DNA of 64,000 nucleotides from Botrimarina colliarenosi (GCF_007859955.1 NZ_SJPR01000004.1:124001-188000); one strand, 5' to 3'; shown: positions 17,011 through 25,732, numbered from the stretch's first letter. Made by a program: numbers and translations. The notes: generated by a model not told the origin, from the sequence alone.

Positions 17011-18636
17011 TTGGACCCACAAGACAGGCTGGCGCCGCTATCTCTCCCGACGCCGCGAAGCCGGTTTTGGTTCGACGCTGCGCTGGTTTTTCTGGTGCTC
17101 TTCATCGCCGGCGGCGACCCGGCGCCGGGCGTCAACGAGGCCCACTACCTCTGCCGCTTAAAGCATTTCGCCGACCCCTCCTACTGCCGCGGCGACCTGT
17201 TCCTGGAGTCGCCCGACGCCCACTTCACCGTCGTCTGGCTCTTCGCCTGGGTGACGCAATGGGTCTCCTTGGAGACGACTGCATGGATCGGCCGGCTGGC
17301 GTCATGGGCTCTGCTCGCGGTCGGCTGGACCCGCTTGGTCAGCCGCATCGCGCCACATTCCCTGCTGGCGCCCCTCGGCGCGGCGCTGCTGGTCTATGGA
17401 ACCCGGCAGTGGCAGTTCGCTGGCGAGTGGTTTATCGGCGGTTTCGAGGCCAAGAGCGTCGCCTACGGGTTCGTCTTCTTCGCTCTGGCCGAAGCCGCCG
17501 ATAGCCGCTGGAACCGCGCGTGGCTGCTCCTCGGACTGGCGAGCGCTTTCCACGCCCTGGTCGGCGGATGGTCGGTGGTGGCGCTCGGCCTCGCCGGGCT
17601 GATCACCGGACGGCTGGCGCCGCTCCGCGCGATGCTGCCGGGACTCGTCGGCGGCGGTCTGCTGGCGCTGGCGGGCGTGCTGCCCGCGTTGCTCCTCAAC
17701 GTCGGGACGCCGGGCGACGTTGTCGGCGAAGCAAACCAGATCTACGTCTTCTTCCGCCTGCCGCACCACCTGGCGCCGCTCAGCAAAGGCGCCGAGTGGC
17801 TGTGGCGTTCCGGCGCCGGGCACGCAAAGCTCGTCGCTTTCTTCGCCCTCCTGACTTGGCTCCGCCGTCGCGAAATCCCATCGGGCTTGCGGTTGATGAC
17901 CGCCTTCGCCTGGAGCGCCGAAGCGATCAGCCTCGCCGGCCTCCTGATCGAACTGGCGCTGTGGAACCACCCGGTGTGGGCAGCCGCGGTTCTCAAGTAC
18001 TACTGGTTCCGCTTGGCGGACATCGCGACGCCGATCGCCGTGTCCTTGCTGCTGGTTCACTGGGTCGGCGAAGGGATCGCCCAGCATCGCCGCGCGCCGG
18101 CTTGGGGCGCGGTGGCGTTGGTCGCCCTGTGCGTTTGGCATCTCGGTGACGCGGTCGTCGATCGCCTCAAATCCCCCTTCGGGCCCGCCGACCAAGCGAT
18201 GCTCGATCCGGCCGCGTGGATCGAGATGTGCCAATGGATCGAGGAGAACACCCCGCCCGAGGCTGTTTTTCTCGTTCCTCAGCGTTCGCACACGTTCAAA
18301 TGGCGGGCCGAGCGGCCCGAGGTCGTCACCTACAAGGACATCCCGCAAGACGCACGCAGCATGGTCGAGTGGCGGCGCCGCTACGAAGATGTCTTTCAGA
18401 TTGGCGACGGGCCGAATGGCGAGCGGCGTTGGACGCCGAGCCTCGCCGCCCTCGGCGCCAAACGGTTACGCGAACTCGGCGACGAGTACGGCGCCCGCTA
18501 CGCCCTCAGCCAAGCGCCCCCGCGCGACGCGGCCTCAGGCGTTCCGTTCCGCCGCTCGGCGAGTCTACCGGTCGTCCACCGGGTAGGCGTCTACACGCTT
18601 TACGACCTCGGCGAGGCCGGTAGTCCGACGGAGTAG
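17011..18636 (+). CDS. Polytopic membrane protein, possible GT-C-like / DUF6798-type
   Basis: A 541-residue protein with about ten hydrophobic helices between residues 20 and 380, then a soluble C-terminal domain of about 150 residues. The early loop FADPSYCRGDLFLESPDAHFT, between the first helices, is where GT-C glycosyltransferases carry acidic catalytic residues, so a lipid-linked glycosyl transfer role is conceivable; I recall similar planctomycete proteins labelled DUF6798. The start is a TTG at 17011: an in-frame stop lies 15 bp upstream and no ATG occurs before the first helix. The start codon is therefore uncertain by a few residues. Confidence 0.72.
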   Translation: MDPQDRLAPLSLPTPRSRFWFDAALVFLVLFIAGGDPAPGVNEAHYLCRLKHFADPSYCRGDLFLESPDAHFTVVWLFAWVTQWVSLETTAWIGRLASWALLAVGWTRLVSRIAPHSLLAPLGAALLVYGTRQWQFAGEWFIGGFEAKSVAYGFVFFALAEAADSRWNRAWLLLGLASAFHALVGGWSVVALGLAGLITGRLAPLRAMLPGLVGGGLLALAGVLPALLLNVGTPGDVVGEANQIYVFFRLPHHLAPLSKGAEWLWRSGAGHAKLVAFFALLTWLRRREIPSGLRLMTAFAWSAEAISLAGLLIELALWNHPVWAAAVLKYYWFRLADIATPIAVSLLLVHWVGEGIAQHRRAPAWGAVALVALCVWHLGDAVVDRLKSPFGPADQAMLDPAAWIEMCQWIEENTPPEAVFLVPQRSHTFKWRAERPEVVTYKDIPQDARSMVEWRRRYEDVFQIGDGPNGERRWTPSLAALGAKRLRELGDEYGARYALSQAPPRDAASGVPFRRSASLPVVHRVGVYTLYDLGEAGSPTE

Positions 18637-18699
18637 GAGTCCGGTAAATTGATGGGTCCCACCGACCGGTCCTCTCGACTCCCTCCCACCGGACACCCG

Positions 18700-19374
18700 A
18701 TGTCGTTCCCCCCGCCCGCCAAACCGATCCGTGCCATCGCTTTCGACATGGATGGCGTGCTCGCTAGCAGCGAGGACGTCTACCTACGGGTCGGGACCGA
18801 GACCCTCCGCCGCCGCGGCAAGCCGTTCGAGGACGCCCTCCGGCACCAGATGATGGGGCTGCCGACCATGGTCGCTCTGCAGCGGATGATCGACTGGCAC
18901 CGCCTCGACGACTCGGTCGAGATCATCGCCGCCGAGACCGAACAGACGTTCTGGGAGCTCGCCGGCGCCGACCTGGCGCCGATGCCGGGCGTCGCGGCGA
19001 TGTTCGACCGCCTCGACGCGGCCGGCATCCCGCGCGGCGTCGTCACCAGCGGCGCGCGGACTTACGCCGAGCGGATCCTGACTGCCGTGGGCGTCCGCGA
19101 CCGGCTGCGATTCGTCATCACGGCCGACGACGTGCGGATCGGCAAGCCCGACCCCGAGCCCTACCTGATGGCGGCCACCGAGCACGGCGTCGACCCGGCC
19201 GAGATGATCGTCTTCGAGGACAGCGCCAACGGCTGCCGCGCCGGCGTAGCGGCGGGCGCCTATGTGGTCGCGGTGCCGAGCCCCCACACGCACGACCACG
19301 ACTTCACCGGGGCGGCGTTCGTCGCCGATACGCTGGCGGACCCGCGGATCGCGGCGGTGCTGGGGTTGGTCTGA
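18700..19374 (+). CDS. HAD-family phosphatase (beta-phosphoglucomutase-like)
   Basis: A 224-residue HAD hydrolase of subfamily IA. Motif I is FDMDGVLASSE (nucleophile Asp and general acid Asp), motif II is VVTSGARTY, motif III is IGKPDPEPYL and motif IV is VIFEDSANGCRAG-like (IVFEDSANGC). A helical cap sits between motifs I and II. Such enzymes dephosphorylate small phosphosugars or isomerise beta-glucose phosphates. The ATG at 18700 was chosen since the segment upstream is Pro-rich and unlike the family. Substrate cannot be assigned. Confidence 0.88.
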   Translation: MSFPPPAKPIRAIAFDMDGVLASSEDVYLRVGTETLRRRGKPFEDALRHQMMGLPTMVALQRMIDWHRLDDSVEIIAAETEQTFWELAGADLAPMPGVAAMFDRLDAAGIPRGVVTSGARTYAERILTAVGVRDRLRFVITADDVRIGKPDPEPYLMAATEHGVDPAEMIVFEDSANGCRAGVAAGAYVVAVPSPHTHDHDFTGAAFVADTLADPRIAAVLGLV

Positions 19375-19553
19375 CTTGGTTGGTTACGGTTCGCTCCGAG
19401 TGGGACCTGAGCCGTGGGCGCAAGCCCTCGGAGCGCAGCATCAAGCGGCCCCCCAAGCCGTTTCCGCTCAACCCCTACAACCGCCCCAGCCGATACCCAC
19501 TGGCACAGGGCGCACGCCGTGCGCCGCCAGTGCCGCTAGCGGAGCTTAGGGTC

Positions 19554-19772
19554 ATGCGGAAGCCGTCGATCGTTGCCTTGATGCTCGCCACGGCCGCCGG
19601 TGCGGCGCAGATGGGCTGCCGCGCCTGCCAGAACCCGTACGACTACAGCTCGCCGGTCGCTGGCGCCGCCTGCGGCGGCTGCCACGAATGCCGCGCCGGA
19701 TCGTACGCCGCCGCCAAGGTGGGCGGTCATTCGGCCGTCGCCGAGGCCCCGACGAACAAGACGATGCGCTGA
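19554..19772 (+). CDS. Small cysteine-rich lipoprotein
   Basis: A 72-residue secreted protein. A short basic N-terminus (MRKPS) and hydrophobic core run into QMGC, a probable lipobox with Cys near residue 18. The mature part is rich in Cys (RACQNPYDYSSPVAGAACG, then GCHECRAG), ending in a basic tail. Small Cys-rich lipoproteins like this recur in planctomycete genomes; their function is unknown. The ATG at 19554 is the only start that gives a signal peptide. Confidence 0.65.
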   Translation: MRKPSIVALMLATAAGAAQMGCRACQNPYDYSSPVAGAACGGCHECRAGSYAAAKVGGHSAVAEAPTNKTMR

Positions 19773-19809
19773 GCGATGGCGCACTGATTGTCGAGGCGCT
19801 GAGTGACGG

Positions 19810-20889
19810 CTACTCGTCATCCTGCGGACGACGGTGCTGGGTGTTGAACACCGCCGGGTCAAACTCGTCCCGCGGCCTCACCGGCGTCAGCTTGACGCCC
19901 CGCTGAATCGTCGTCGGCTTGTCCGCCTCGGCCGCGACAATCGCTTCCCAGTCGGGCTCCGACTCGGCGGTCACTGGCGGCTCAGCCGCGACGGACGCCT
20001 TCTCGGCGACCGGCGGCGCTTGGTCCGCTGCGGCTTCCTGCTCCGGTGGCCGGTTGTAGGCGACGATCGCGCCGACCCAGAACGACAACCGCTCGAGCAT
20101 CTCATCACGCCGCGGCCCCGCCAGCGGAGCCACCCCGGCGTGCGGTCCGGCTGCGGCGACGAGCAGCGGGCTTTTGTCCACCGCATTGAGGTCGATCAGG
20201 TCGAGCGTCGCGTGCAGATTCCGCTCGGTCGAACGGGCGTCGCCGTAGCCGCGGAGGGGCGCCACGTCGAGCGCAAACCCCGGCTCCGGATGAACGCCAT
20301 GACAGCCAGCGGTCGCGCAGCTGTTGAGCAGCACCGGCTGGATCCGTCTTGTGAACTGTTCGAGGGCCCCTTCGGGGAGGATCGGGCGAGCCGGGTTGTT
20401 GACCGAATGGTTAGAAGCGATTCCGGGGTGTTCGGCCATTCCTTCCACCAAAACCGGCTTCGTTTCCGGCGCCGGCGGCGCCGCCGGCCGCAGCGCCTCG
20501 TCGAGACGTCGCTCCAACAAGTCGAGCCGACCGCTGCGGGGCACGAGCTGGCGGGCGTCGAGCAGCTCGCGGGCGGCCTGCGGGAGGAGCCGGTTCTGCA
20601 GCGCCCAGTCGGCCAATTCGAGGTGATCCGTTGCATCCAGCCCATCCCGCGCCGCCTGCCCCCGCTTCCACTCGTAGGCGCCGACCGTCGAATCCGCGAC
20701 GTAGGCGACTTCGGCGCCACGGAGCCGGAGGAAGCTCCCTTCGCCCTGGATGGCGACCCCTTCGGGCGACCGCTCGACGGCCCCCTCCAAGAGGGACCCG
20801 TTGTGGAGCAGCACGACCTCGCCCGCCGCCGCTCCGGCAAGGAGCAGGGCAAACCCTGTAGCGACAGCGGATCGGGGCCAATGAGACAC
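19810..20889 (-). CDS. Secreted protein with a C-x4-C-H motif, unknown function
   Basis: A 359-residue protein with a signal peptide (cleavage expected after LLAGAAAG). Residues about 24-70 form a small beta-rich domain ([21 protein letters not shown]), followed by helical repeats and then [10 protein letters not shown] near residue 195, a C-x4-C-H arrangement reminiscent of variant c-type heme sites in planctomycete exported proteins. The C-terminal 100 residues are Ala/Pro/Glu-rich and probably disordered. It is convergent with the Cys-rich lipoprotein gene. Heme binding is only an inference. Confidence 0.7.
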   Translation of the reverse strand: MSHWPRSAVATGFALLLAGAAAGEVVLLHNGSLLEGAVERSPEGVAIQGEGSFLRLRGAEVAYVADSTVGAYEWKRGQAARDGLDATDHLELADWALQNRLLPQAARELLDARQLVPRSGRLDLLERRLDEALRPAAPPAPETKPVLVEGMAEHPGIASNHSVNNPARPILPEGALEQFTRRIQPVLLNSCATAGCHGVHPEPGFALDVAPLRGYGDARSTERNLHATLDLIDLNAVDKSPLLVAAAGPHAGVAPLAGPRRDEMLERLSFWVGAIVAYNRPPEQEAAADQAPPVAEKASVAAEPPVTAESEPDWEAIVAAEADKPTTIQRGVKLTPVRPRDEFDPAVFNTQHRRPQDDE

Positions 20890-21098
20890 GCGCGGACGCT
20901 ACGCCCTCGCTGGCGGCGGTGTCAATGCCGATGGGGGCGTCACCCCCTGATCCGGGACGCCGCGTTCCGGCGGTTTTGCCCCACGGCGGAACTCGGCCCT
21001 GGCGACCCGCGTCGGCCCGTATTATCCTTTTGGCTCCGGGCGTAACCCTTACGCCTACCGAGGCTTACAACGAACCAACCACGACGGGCGAGGCCAGC

Positions 21099-21371
21099 GT
21101 GGCGCAACGTCGGACGGTCCTCTTTAGCGGCGAAGTGCAGGGCGTCGGCTTCCGGGCGACGACGTGTCGCTTCGTGGCCGGGCGACCGCTCACGGGCTAC
21201 GTCCGCAACCTCCCCGACGGCCGCGTCGAACTCGTCGCCGAGGGCGAAGCCAACCCGATCAACCAATTGCTAGACGACTTACAAACTCACTTTGGTGCGA
21301 TGATCGATGAGGTCGCTAGCACGACCAGCCCCGCATCGGACGAGTTTGTCGGCTTCGGCATCCGCCGCTAG
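21099..21371 (+). CDS. Acylphosphatase
   Basis: A 90-residue acylphosphatase that hydrolyses acyl-phosphate bonds in the cytoplasm. Both catalytic residues are visible: Arg in [15 protein letters not shown] and Asn in [17 protein letters not shown]. Length matches the family. The GTG at 21099 is preferred: homology starts four residues later and a GAGG lies a few bases upstream; the frame extends upstream only as unconserved sequence. Confidence 0.9.
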   Translation: MAQRRTVLFSGEVQGVGFRATTCRFVAGRPLTGYVRNLPDGRVELVAEGEANPINQLLDDLQTHFGAMIDEVASTTSPASDEFVGFGIRR

Positions 21372-21416
21372 CTGCCTCCTATCAACGACGACGTCCCAAG
21401 AGCCCACGAACCAAGA

Positions 21417-21519
21417 GCCCACGAATTAAGCGAATCCTCTCGAATCATGACTGAAGGCTCTACGGCGAGGCCTGTCCTCTGGCCAAGCTGATTCGAGAAG
21501 ATTCGTTCGATTCGTGGGC
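21417..21519. repeat. Inverted repeat of the CCCACGAAT family (30-bp arms)
   Basis: Arms 21417-21446 and 21490-21519 match at about 25 of 30 positions and end in GCCCACGAAT / ATTCGTGGGC, the same ends as at 11998-12062 and 43997-44057. A further ACGAACC... direct copy precedes the left arm at 21401. The spacer is 43 nt. It fills the gap between acylphosphatase and the permease gene. Confidence 0.85.
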
Positions 21520-21548
21520 ACGGAACTACCAACGAAGCGCATTACGCC

Positions 21549-23006
21549 ATGCTTAAGCTCTGGTTGACTCCCCTCTGGCTGCTCGCCCTCGGCGTGACGC
21601 TTGGTCTGGCGATCCTCGCCCTGCTCTTCGGCCTGCTCTGGGTCTTAAATCGCAAGGCGGCCGAGGGCGTCTGGGCGGCGGTCAGCGAGAGCGTGCTGAT
21701 GCCAATCCTCTGGTTGGGCGTCGGCATGGTCGCGTTGTTCGCGTTCGCCTATCCCCAGATGCCTACCGACCAGGTGATCGAGTCGCTCTGGCGGCTCCCC
21801 TCGATGGGGACGCAAACCGTCACCCAGACGATTGAGCCGCGCAGCGAGGACGTCGAGGTCCCGTTCGCGATGATCGCCGAAGAGGTCGTCGCCTACCGCA
21901 TCGAGAGCGACCAAGACCTCCGTGTCGCCGCCGCGCCGGAGCTCGCCTACAGCCGTCCCGCCGCCGTCGTCCAGGGGGGCGAGCCCTACGAGTGGAACAC
22001 GAAGAGCAAGCTCCCCCGCGGCCTCACGGGCGAGGTCGACGCGGTCTACCTCACCAACGACGGCGACGCCCCGGCCAACGTCACGCTGTCGTTCACCAGC
22101 GAGGCCCGCACGCCCGAGGTGAAGCAGATCCCGATCACCGCGTTGTCGGTCGTCGGCATCGTGCTGGCCTACCTGGCGGTCCGCTTGGTGGCGCCGCGGG
22201 CCTCGACGATCTCGGCGGCGACCGCCAAGGAAGCGATCTCGCAGCCGCTGTTCCTCTTGTTCGCCATCGGCGGCGCCATCGCGCTCGTCTGCTACATCTA
22301 CATCCCCTACAACACGTTCGGCGAGGACGTGAAGATGCTGAAGGACTCGGGGCTGTCGACCATCATGGTCCTCTCGATCCTCTTCGCCGTCTGGACGGCG
22401 AGCGTCTCGGTCGCCGACGAGATCGAGGGCAAGACCGCCCTGACGCTGCTCTCCAAGCCGATCAGCCGCCGCGACTTCATCCTCGGCAAGTACCTCGGCA
22501 TCCTCTGGTCGGCGCTGCTGCTGTTCGTGATCCTCGGCGTCATCCTGATGGGGTGCGTCTCGTACAAGGTGGTCTACGACGCCCGTGAGACGTCGAACCC
22601 GACGCCCGACTGGCAGCTCTGCAACGCCGAGATGGTCTCGACCGCGCCCGGCTTGGTGCTGGCGTTCCTCGAGACCGGCATGCTGGCCGCGATCAGCGTG
22701 GCGATCAGCACCCGTCTGCCGATGCTCCCCAACCTGCTGATCTGCGGCGCCGTCTACGTGCTGGGGCACCTGACGCCGCTGATTGTGCAGTCGGGCGTCG
22801 GCCAGAACGAGTTCGTGAAGTTCTTCGGGCGACTGCTCTCGGTGGTGCTGCCGATGCTCGACCACCTCAACATCCAAGCCGCCATCGCCGGCGGCAACGC
22901 GGTGCCGTTCGCGTACCTCGGCTGGGTGACACTCTACGCGCTGGTGTATATCACCGTGGCGATGCTGGTGGCGCTGCTGTTGTTTGAGGACCGCGACTTG
23001 GCATGA
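21549..23006 (+). CDS. ABC-2-type transport permease
   Basis: A 485-residue membrane protein. Two N-terminal helices (about 10-35, 48-68) precede a periplasmic domain (about 70-190); about six further helices follow. The segment SVSVADEIEGKTALTLLSKPISRRDFILGKYLG, the ABC-2 permease coupling region, identifies the family. The partner ATPase is not adjacent; the ATPase at 24929-25732 is on the other strand. The ATG at 21549 gives a typical start before the first helix. Cargo unknown; such permeases often act in gliding, copper handling or lipid export. Confidence 0.82.
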   Translation: MLKLWLTPLWLLALGVTLGLAILALLFGLLWVLNRKAAEGVWAAVSESVLMPILWLGVGMVALFAFAYPQMPTDQVIESLWRLPSMGTQTVTQTIEPRSEDVEVPFAMIAEEVVAYRIESDQDLRVAAAPELAYSRPAAVVQGGEPYEWNTKSKLPRGLTGEVDAVYLTNDGDAPANVTLSFTSEARTPEVKQIPITALSVVGIVLAYLAVRLVAPRASTISAATAKEAISQPLFLLFAIGGAIALVCYIYIPYNTFGEDVKMLKDSGLSTIMVLSILFAVWTASVSVADEIEGKTALTLLSKPISRRDFILGKYLGILWSALLLFVILGVILMGCVSYKVVYDARETSNPTPDWQLCNAEMVSTAPGLVLAFLETGMLAAISVAISTRLPMLPNLLICGAVYVLGHLTPLIVQSGVGQNEFVKFFGRLLSVVLPMLDHLNIQAAIAGGNAVPFAYLGWVTLYALVYITVAMLVALLLFEDRDLA

Positions 23007-23055
23007 GCCAGTGGGCGTAATCGGCACTTGACCTGATCGGCACCGGCGCGGTCTT

Positions 23056-23100
23056 GCCCCAACGGGGCAACTGACAATAGCCCAGGGCAACGCCCTGGGT
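23056..23100 (-). repeat. REP-type composite unit, copy 1 (inverted)
   Basis: Read on the minus strand this is CCCAGGGCGTTGCCCTGGG (a hairpin), a short linker, then a GCCCCGTTGGGGC hairpin. The same order recurs at 23213-23258 and 23806-23851 in the opposite orientation. It lies upstream of the Y1 transposase gene, which is the expected partner of REP sequences. Confidence 0.85.
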
Positions 23101-23212
23101 TGCAGGTACACGACCTATTCCGACTAGCCCTGAAAGGGCGGCGGAATGGGTGACGCCGCGTCGATTTTCCATCACCCCTACAGGGCTTGTTGGATTACCG
23201 TGGGGATCGGAT

Positions 23213-23258
23213 ACCCAGGGCGTTGCCCTGGGCTACTTTCCGGCGCCCCTTTGGGGCT
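23213..23258 (+). repeat. REP-type composite unit, copy 2
   Basis: CCCAGGGCGTTGCCCTGGG hairpin, a CTACTTTCCGG linker and a GCCCCTTTGGGGC-like hairpin. It ends 30 bp before the start of the Y1 transposase gene. Confidence 0.85.
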
Positions 23259-23288
23259 AGGGCGTCCCTGCCTGGAAAGCTCGATCAA

Positions 23289-23741
23289 GTGTCGCAATCG
23301 CTCGCCAACGTGATTTTGCATGTCGTATTCTCGACAAAGCAACGTCAGCCCTTCATCGATGGCGAGATCGAAAGTGAACTGCATGCCTACCTGGGTGGCG
23401 TCGCCAAGAGTCTTGGATGCATTCCGTATGCGATTGGCGGTGTCGAAGACCACGTTCACCTCGCTTGCTCACTGCCACGCACCGTAACGATCGCCGATCT
23501 GGTTCAAGACCTCAAACAAGGCTCTTCGAAATGGATCAAGACGCGCGGCGCCGCCTACGCGTCATTCGCATGGCAGAACGGCTACGGCGCCTTTTCGGTG
23601 GGACACTCCCAACTACCGGACCTGTGCCTCTACATCTCGAATCAACACGAACGTCATCGGCGTGCGTCATTCGAAGACGAGCTACGCACGATTCTTCACC
23701 GCTATGAGATTGCCTACGACGAGCGATACGTCTGGGACTAG
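23289..23741 (+). CDS. REP-associated tyrosine transposase (RAYT, IS200-like Y1 family)
   Basis: A 150-residue Y1-family DNA nickase. The HUH motif is HVH at residues 55-57 (GGVEDHVHLAC) and the catalytic Tyr is about residue 115 (CLYISNQH). Family length is normal and both motifs are intact, so it may be active. It is bracketed by three REP-type composite units (23056, 23213, 23806), the layout of RAYT systems, in which the enzyme cuts and joins REP single strands. The GTG at 23289 was chosen because homology begins at LANVILHVVFSTK; upstream reading frame is REP sequence. GC is lower than the neighbours, in line with transfer. Confidence 0.88.
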   Translation: MSQSLANVILHVVFSTKQRQPFIDGEIESELHAYLGGVAKSLGCIPYAIGGVEDHVHLACSLPRTVTIADLVQDLKQGSSKWIKTRGAAYASFAWQNGYGAFSVGHSQLPDLCLYISNQHERHRRASFEDELRTILHRYEIAYDERYVWD

Positions 23742-23805
23742 CTTGCTTGAGCGACTCTCAATACCTCCCCTTCAGGGCTGACGCCTCTTGTAGAACAACT
23801 CTTCG

Positions 23806-23851
23806 CCCCAGGGCGTTGCCCTGGGCTATTTTTCGACGCCCCGTTGGGGCT
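23806..23851 (+). repeat. REP-type composite unit, copy 3
   Basis: CCCAGGGCGTTGCCCTGGG hairpin, CTATTTTTCGA linker and a CGCCCCGTTGGGGC hairpin, downstream of the Y1 transposase gene. Closest in sequence to copy 1. Confidence 0.85.
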
Positions 23852-24013
23852 CAACCAAGGGCCGACCTTCGGCGAGCCGACCGATAAACGGTCGCCCCCG
23901 CCAGGGCTGTTCCCCGTCTCGGACGCCCCGGCTCGCGCCGACGCGTCGCCCGCCGCGGCCTACAACCGGACCCCTATTTTGCCCGTCCGGGTGAATGCCG
24001 GGCCCCGATCCGC

Positions 24014-24041
24014 TGCACACGGAAGCGAAATCGGTTAGAAT
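24014..24041 (+). promoter_or_regulatory. Putative sigma-70-type promoter of a small RNA or leader
   Basis: TGCACA (24014-24019) and TAGAAT (24036-24041) are spaced 16 bp, matching 4 and 5 of 6 consensus positions. A start near 24048 would make a transcript that ends at the T-run at 24121-24126. Promoter rules in planctomycetes are poorly known, so this is tentative. Confidence 0.4.
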
Positions 24042-24045
24042 CGGC

Positions 24046-24127
24046 GGGGTAGACCGAGGCGGCCCACGATTTGGCGCCCTCTCGCCTCGCTATCCCCTCG
24101 CGCACGGCTGTGGAGCCGGGTTTTTTA
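24046..24127 (+). ncRNA. Putative small structured RNA ending in a terminator
   Basis: About 80 nt. A stem pairs 24046-24061 (GGGGTA..CGAGGCG) with 24083-24097 (CGCCTCG..TATCCCC), with a small internal mismatch; then a 5-bp GC stem (24105-24109 with 24114-24118) is followed by six T. No known family was recognised. It could equally be an attenuated leader of the gene at 24273. Confidence 0.4.
24105..24127 (+). terminator. Rho-independent terminator-like hairpin
   Basis: CGGCT/AGCCG stem with a GTGG loop followed by GG and six T. It lies about 145 bp upstream of the small basic protein gene, so it ends either a small RNA or an attenuated leader. The REP and RAYT region lies upstream. Confidence 0.5.
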
Positions 24128-24272
24128 TCGGATGGCCTTGGGGCTCCCGCCCTCGGGTCGTTGCTGACGGTTTAGGGACGCGGCCCTCCCCCCAAACGGG
24201 CCCCCCTCGACCGTCTCCTTCCAGGCTTGCTGTCCCATGAGGGGACCCGCGGCCGCTCTAACCACAACTTAT

Positions 24273-24476
24273 ATGGCACGCCAGCAAAACACCTTTGAAA
24301 AGCTCCGTCGTGAGATGGAGAAGAAGCGCAAAGCCAACGAGAAGATGGCGAAGAAGCGTGCAAAGAAGGACGACGGCAGCCCCGACGAGCCCGAGACGTC
24401 CGAGCCCGCCGCGCGTCGCAAGTCGGTCCGTCAGATGACCGATGCGGAGATCCTCCGCGCCGCCCGCAACGCGTAG
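24273..24476 (+). CDS. Small lysine-rich protein, unknown function
   Basis: A 67-residue highly charged protein. The N-terminal half is a basic helix (FEKLRREMEKKRKANEKMAK), the C-terminal part ends in SVRQMTDAEILRAARNA. Such a helix could bind nucleic acid, but no domain is recognised. The ATG at 24273 is favoured over an in-frame ATG 36 bp upstream that adds unrelated residues. It is followed 56 bp later by another small gene in the same direction. Confidence 0.65.
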   Translation: MARQQNTFEKLRREMEKKRKANEKMAKKRAKKDDGSPDEPETSEPAARRKSVRQMTDAEILRAARNA

Positions 24477-24532
24477 CGGCCCGCCGCGTCCCTCCCTGCC
24501 GTCTCTCTCCGCCCCCCTCCTGGAGTCCTGTC

Positions 24533-24745
24533 ATGCTGAACCCTTCCGAAGTCAAAGCCCTCGGACAGTTCCGCGACTACCTGATGACGCCGCGGCAAAT
24601 GCTGTGTTTCTCGGGCCCGAGCCTCGAGACCAACCGCAAGGCGCTCGAGTCGCTCGCCGACAAGGACTTCCTGGCCCGCGAGCGCCCCAATGGCGCCTAC
24701 TCGCTCACGAGCCTCGGCTACTCGGCCATGAAAGCCTGTCGTTAA
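24533..24745 (+). CDS. Small winged-helix-like protein, unknown function
   Basis: A 70-residue protein. The pattern (LGQFRDYLMTPRQMLCFSG, NRKALESLADKDFLARERPN, GAYSLTSLGYSAM) resembles a compact winged helix: recognition helix then a beta wing. It has no other domain. A leader GGAGTCCTGTC precedes the ATG at 24533, giving a good ribosome binding site. It may form an operon with the Lys-rich gene. The winged-helix reading is a pattern judgement only. Confidence 0.65.
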   Translation: MLNPSEVKALGQFRDYLMTPRQMLCFSGPSLETNRKALESLADKDFLARERPNGAYSLTSLGYSAMKACR

Positions 24746-24782
24746 AGCGGTCAGGCAACCGTTAGCCGGGGGTGGACGCTCC

Positions 24783-24931
24783 TAGCGCGTCGTCAAAGCT
24801 GAAGTCAGGTGAGCCGATTGGGCGCTAGCCCCGGTTGAATCACCAAGACTGGTTGAATCGCCATGACCCGTGGCTAGCGCCAAAACGGCTCCTGGCGCCA
24901 ACCCCCATTCTCTAGCTTTGACAAGGCGCTA
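24783..24931. repeat. Nested inverted repeats between convergent genes
   Basis: Outer arms 24783-24800 and 24914-24931 match at 16 of 18 positions; inner arms 24821-24830 and 24872-24881 are perfect (GGCGCTAGCC). The right outer arm overlaps the stop codon of the ABC ATPase. The location suggests a bidirectional terminator. Confidence 0.7.
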
Positions 24932-25732
24932 CGGCGTTCCCCACAGGGGCCAGCGCCGCCCGCCGTGCAACTCAAGCCGCGCGACGCCGACGCCATAGGT
25001 CGCCGCGAGCGACTCGGCCGTCACCACGTCGGCGGTAGCTCCCGCCGAGACGATGCGGCCCGCGCCGATCAGCAAGGCGTGCTCGAACTGGGGCAACACC
25101 TCTTCGACGTGGTGCGTGATCATCGCCACGGCCGGGGTCGAGGGCTCCTCCATGAGGGCCCCAAGCCACGCCAAGAAGCGCTCGCGCGCCGCGGGGTCCA
25201 TCCCGGCGCAAGGCTCGTCGAGCACCAGCAGCAGCGGCTCGGTCATCCGCGCCCGGGCGACGAGCACCTGCTGACGCTCGCCCTGAGAGAGGACCCGCAG
25301 CGGCTTCTCGGCCAGCGCGCCGGCGCCCATGGCTTCGAGCAGTTGGGCCGCGTCGGCAAAGTCCCCGCCGGTGACGTGGCGTTCGCCCATCGCCCGGAGG
25401 CCCATTTGGCCGAAGCGTCCCGAGACGACGAACGACAGGGCCGACTCCTCCGGCGGCGCGTGCTGGAGGACCTCGCCCGAGACCCAGCCGAGCCGCCCTC
25501 GTAGCTTCACGAGGTCGATCAGCTCTTCGCCAAGACGCCGCACGACGCCGCTCGTGTGCCAACGATAACCGCACGCCACGCGCATCAGCGAGGTCTTGCC
25601 CGAGCCGTTGGGGCCGAGGATCGCCCAGTGCTCACCCGGCGCCATGCGCCAATCGACGTCCTGTAAGATGTCGGTCTTCTGCTGACGGAAGCCGACGCCC
25701 TGCATCTCGATGAGTAGTGGGTCGGGCTGCAT
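24929..25732 (-). CDS. ABC transporter ATP-binding protein
   Basis: A 267-residue ABC ATPase. Walker A is GPNGSGKT (40-47), the signature is LSQGE, Walker B is LLVLDEPCAG and the H-loop is ITHHVEEV. The sequence resembles the ModF/YclP-like group with N-terminal EMQGVGFRQQKTDILQDVDW. No membrane subunit is adjacent on this strand; the permease at 21549-23006 is divergent in orientation and not clearly its partner. The ATG at 25732 gives the normal N-terminus. Substrate unknown. Confidence 0.85.
   Translation of the reverse strand: MQPDPLLIEMQGVGFRQQKTDILQDVDWRMAPGEHWAILGPNGSGKTSLMRVACGYRWHTSGVVRRLGEELIDLVKLRGRLGWVSGEVLQHAPPEESALSFVVSGRFGQMGLRAMGERHVTGGDFADAAQLLEAMGAGALAEKPLRVLSQGERQQVLVARARMTEPLLLVLDEPCAGMDPAARERFLAWLGALMEEPSTPAVAMITHHVEEVLPQFEHALLIGAGRIVSAGATADVVTAESLAATYGVGVARLELHGGRRWPLWGTP

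Larger units (their letters stand above)
23742..24272. other. Intergenic region of 531 bp with REP copy 3 and a possible small RNA
   Basis: No protein gene is supported. It contains a short CCCCTTCAGGGCTG palindrome (near 23767), REP copy 3, and from 24036 a promoter-like pair, a stem and a terminator described separately. The last 140 bp lead to the small basic protein gene at 24273. Confidence 0.6.

Noticed and set aside
21645-23111. 488-codon leftward open frame
   Set aside because: Antisense to the ABC-2 permease; the translation is Arg/His/Gln-rich low-complexity sequence.
23289-23741. Complete IS200/IS605 insertion sequence
   Set aside because: No tnpB-like gene and no IS-type ends; the composite REP units fit a RAYT system better.
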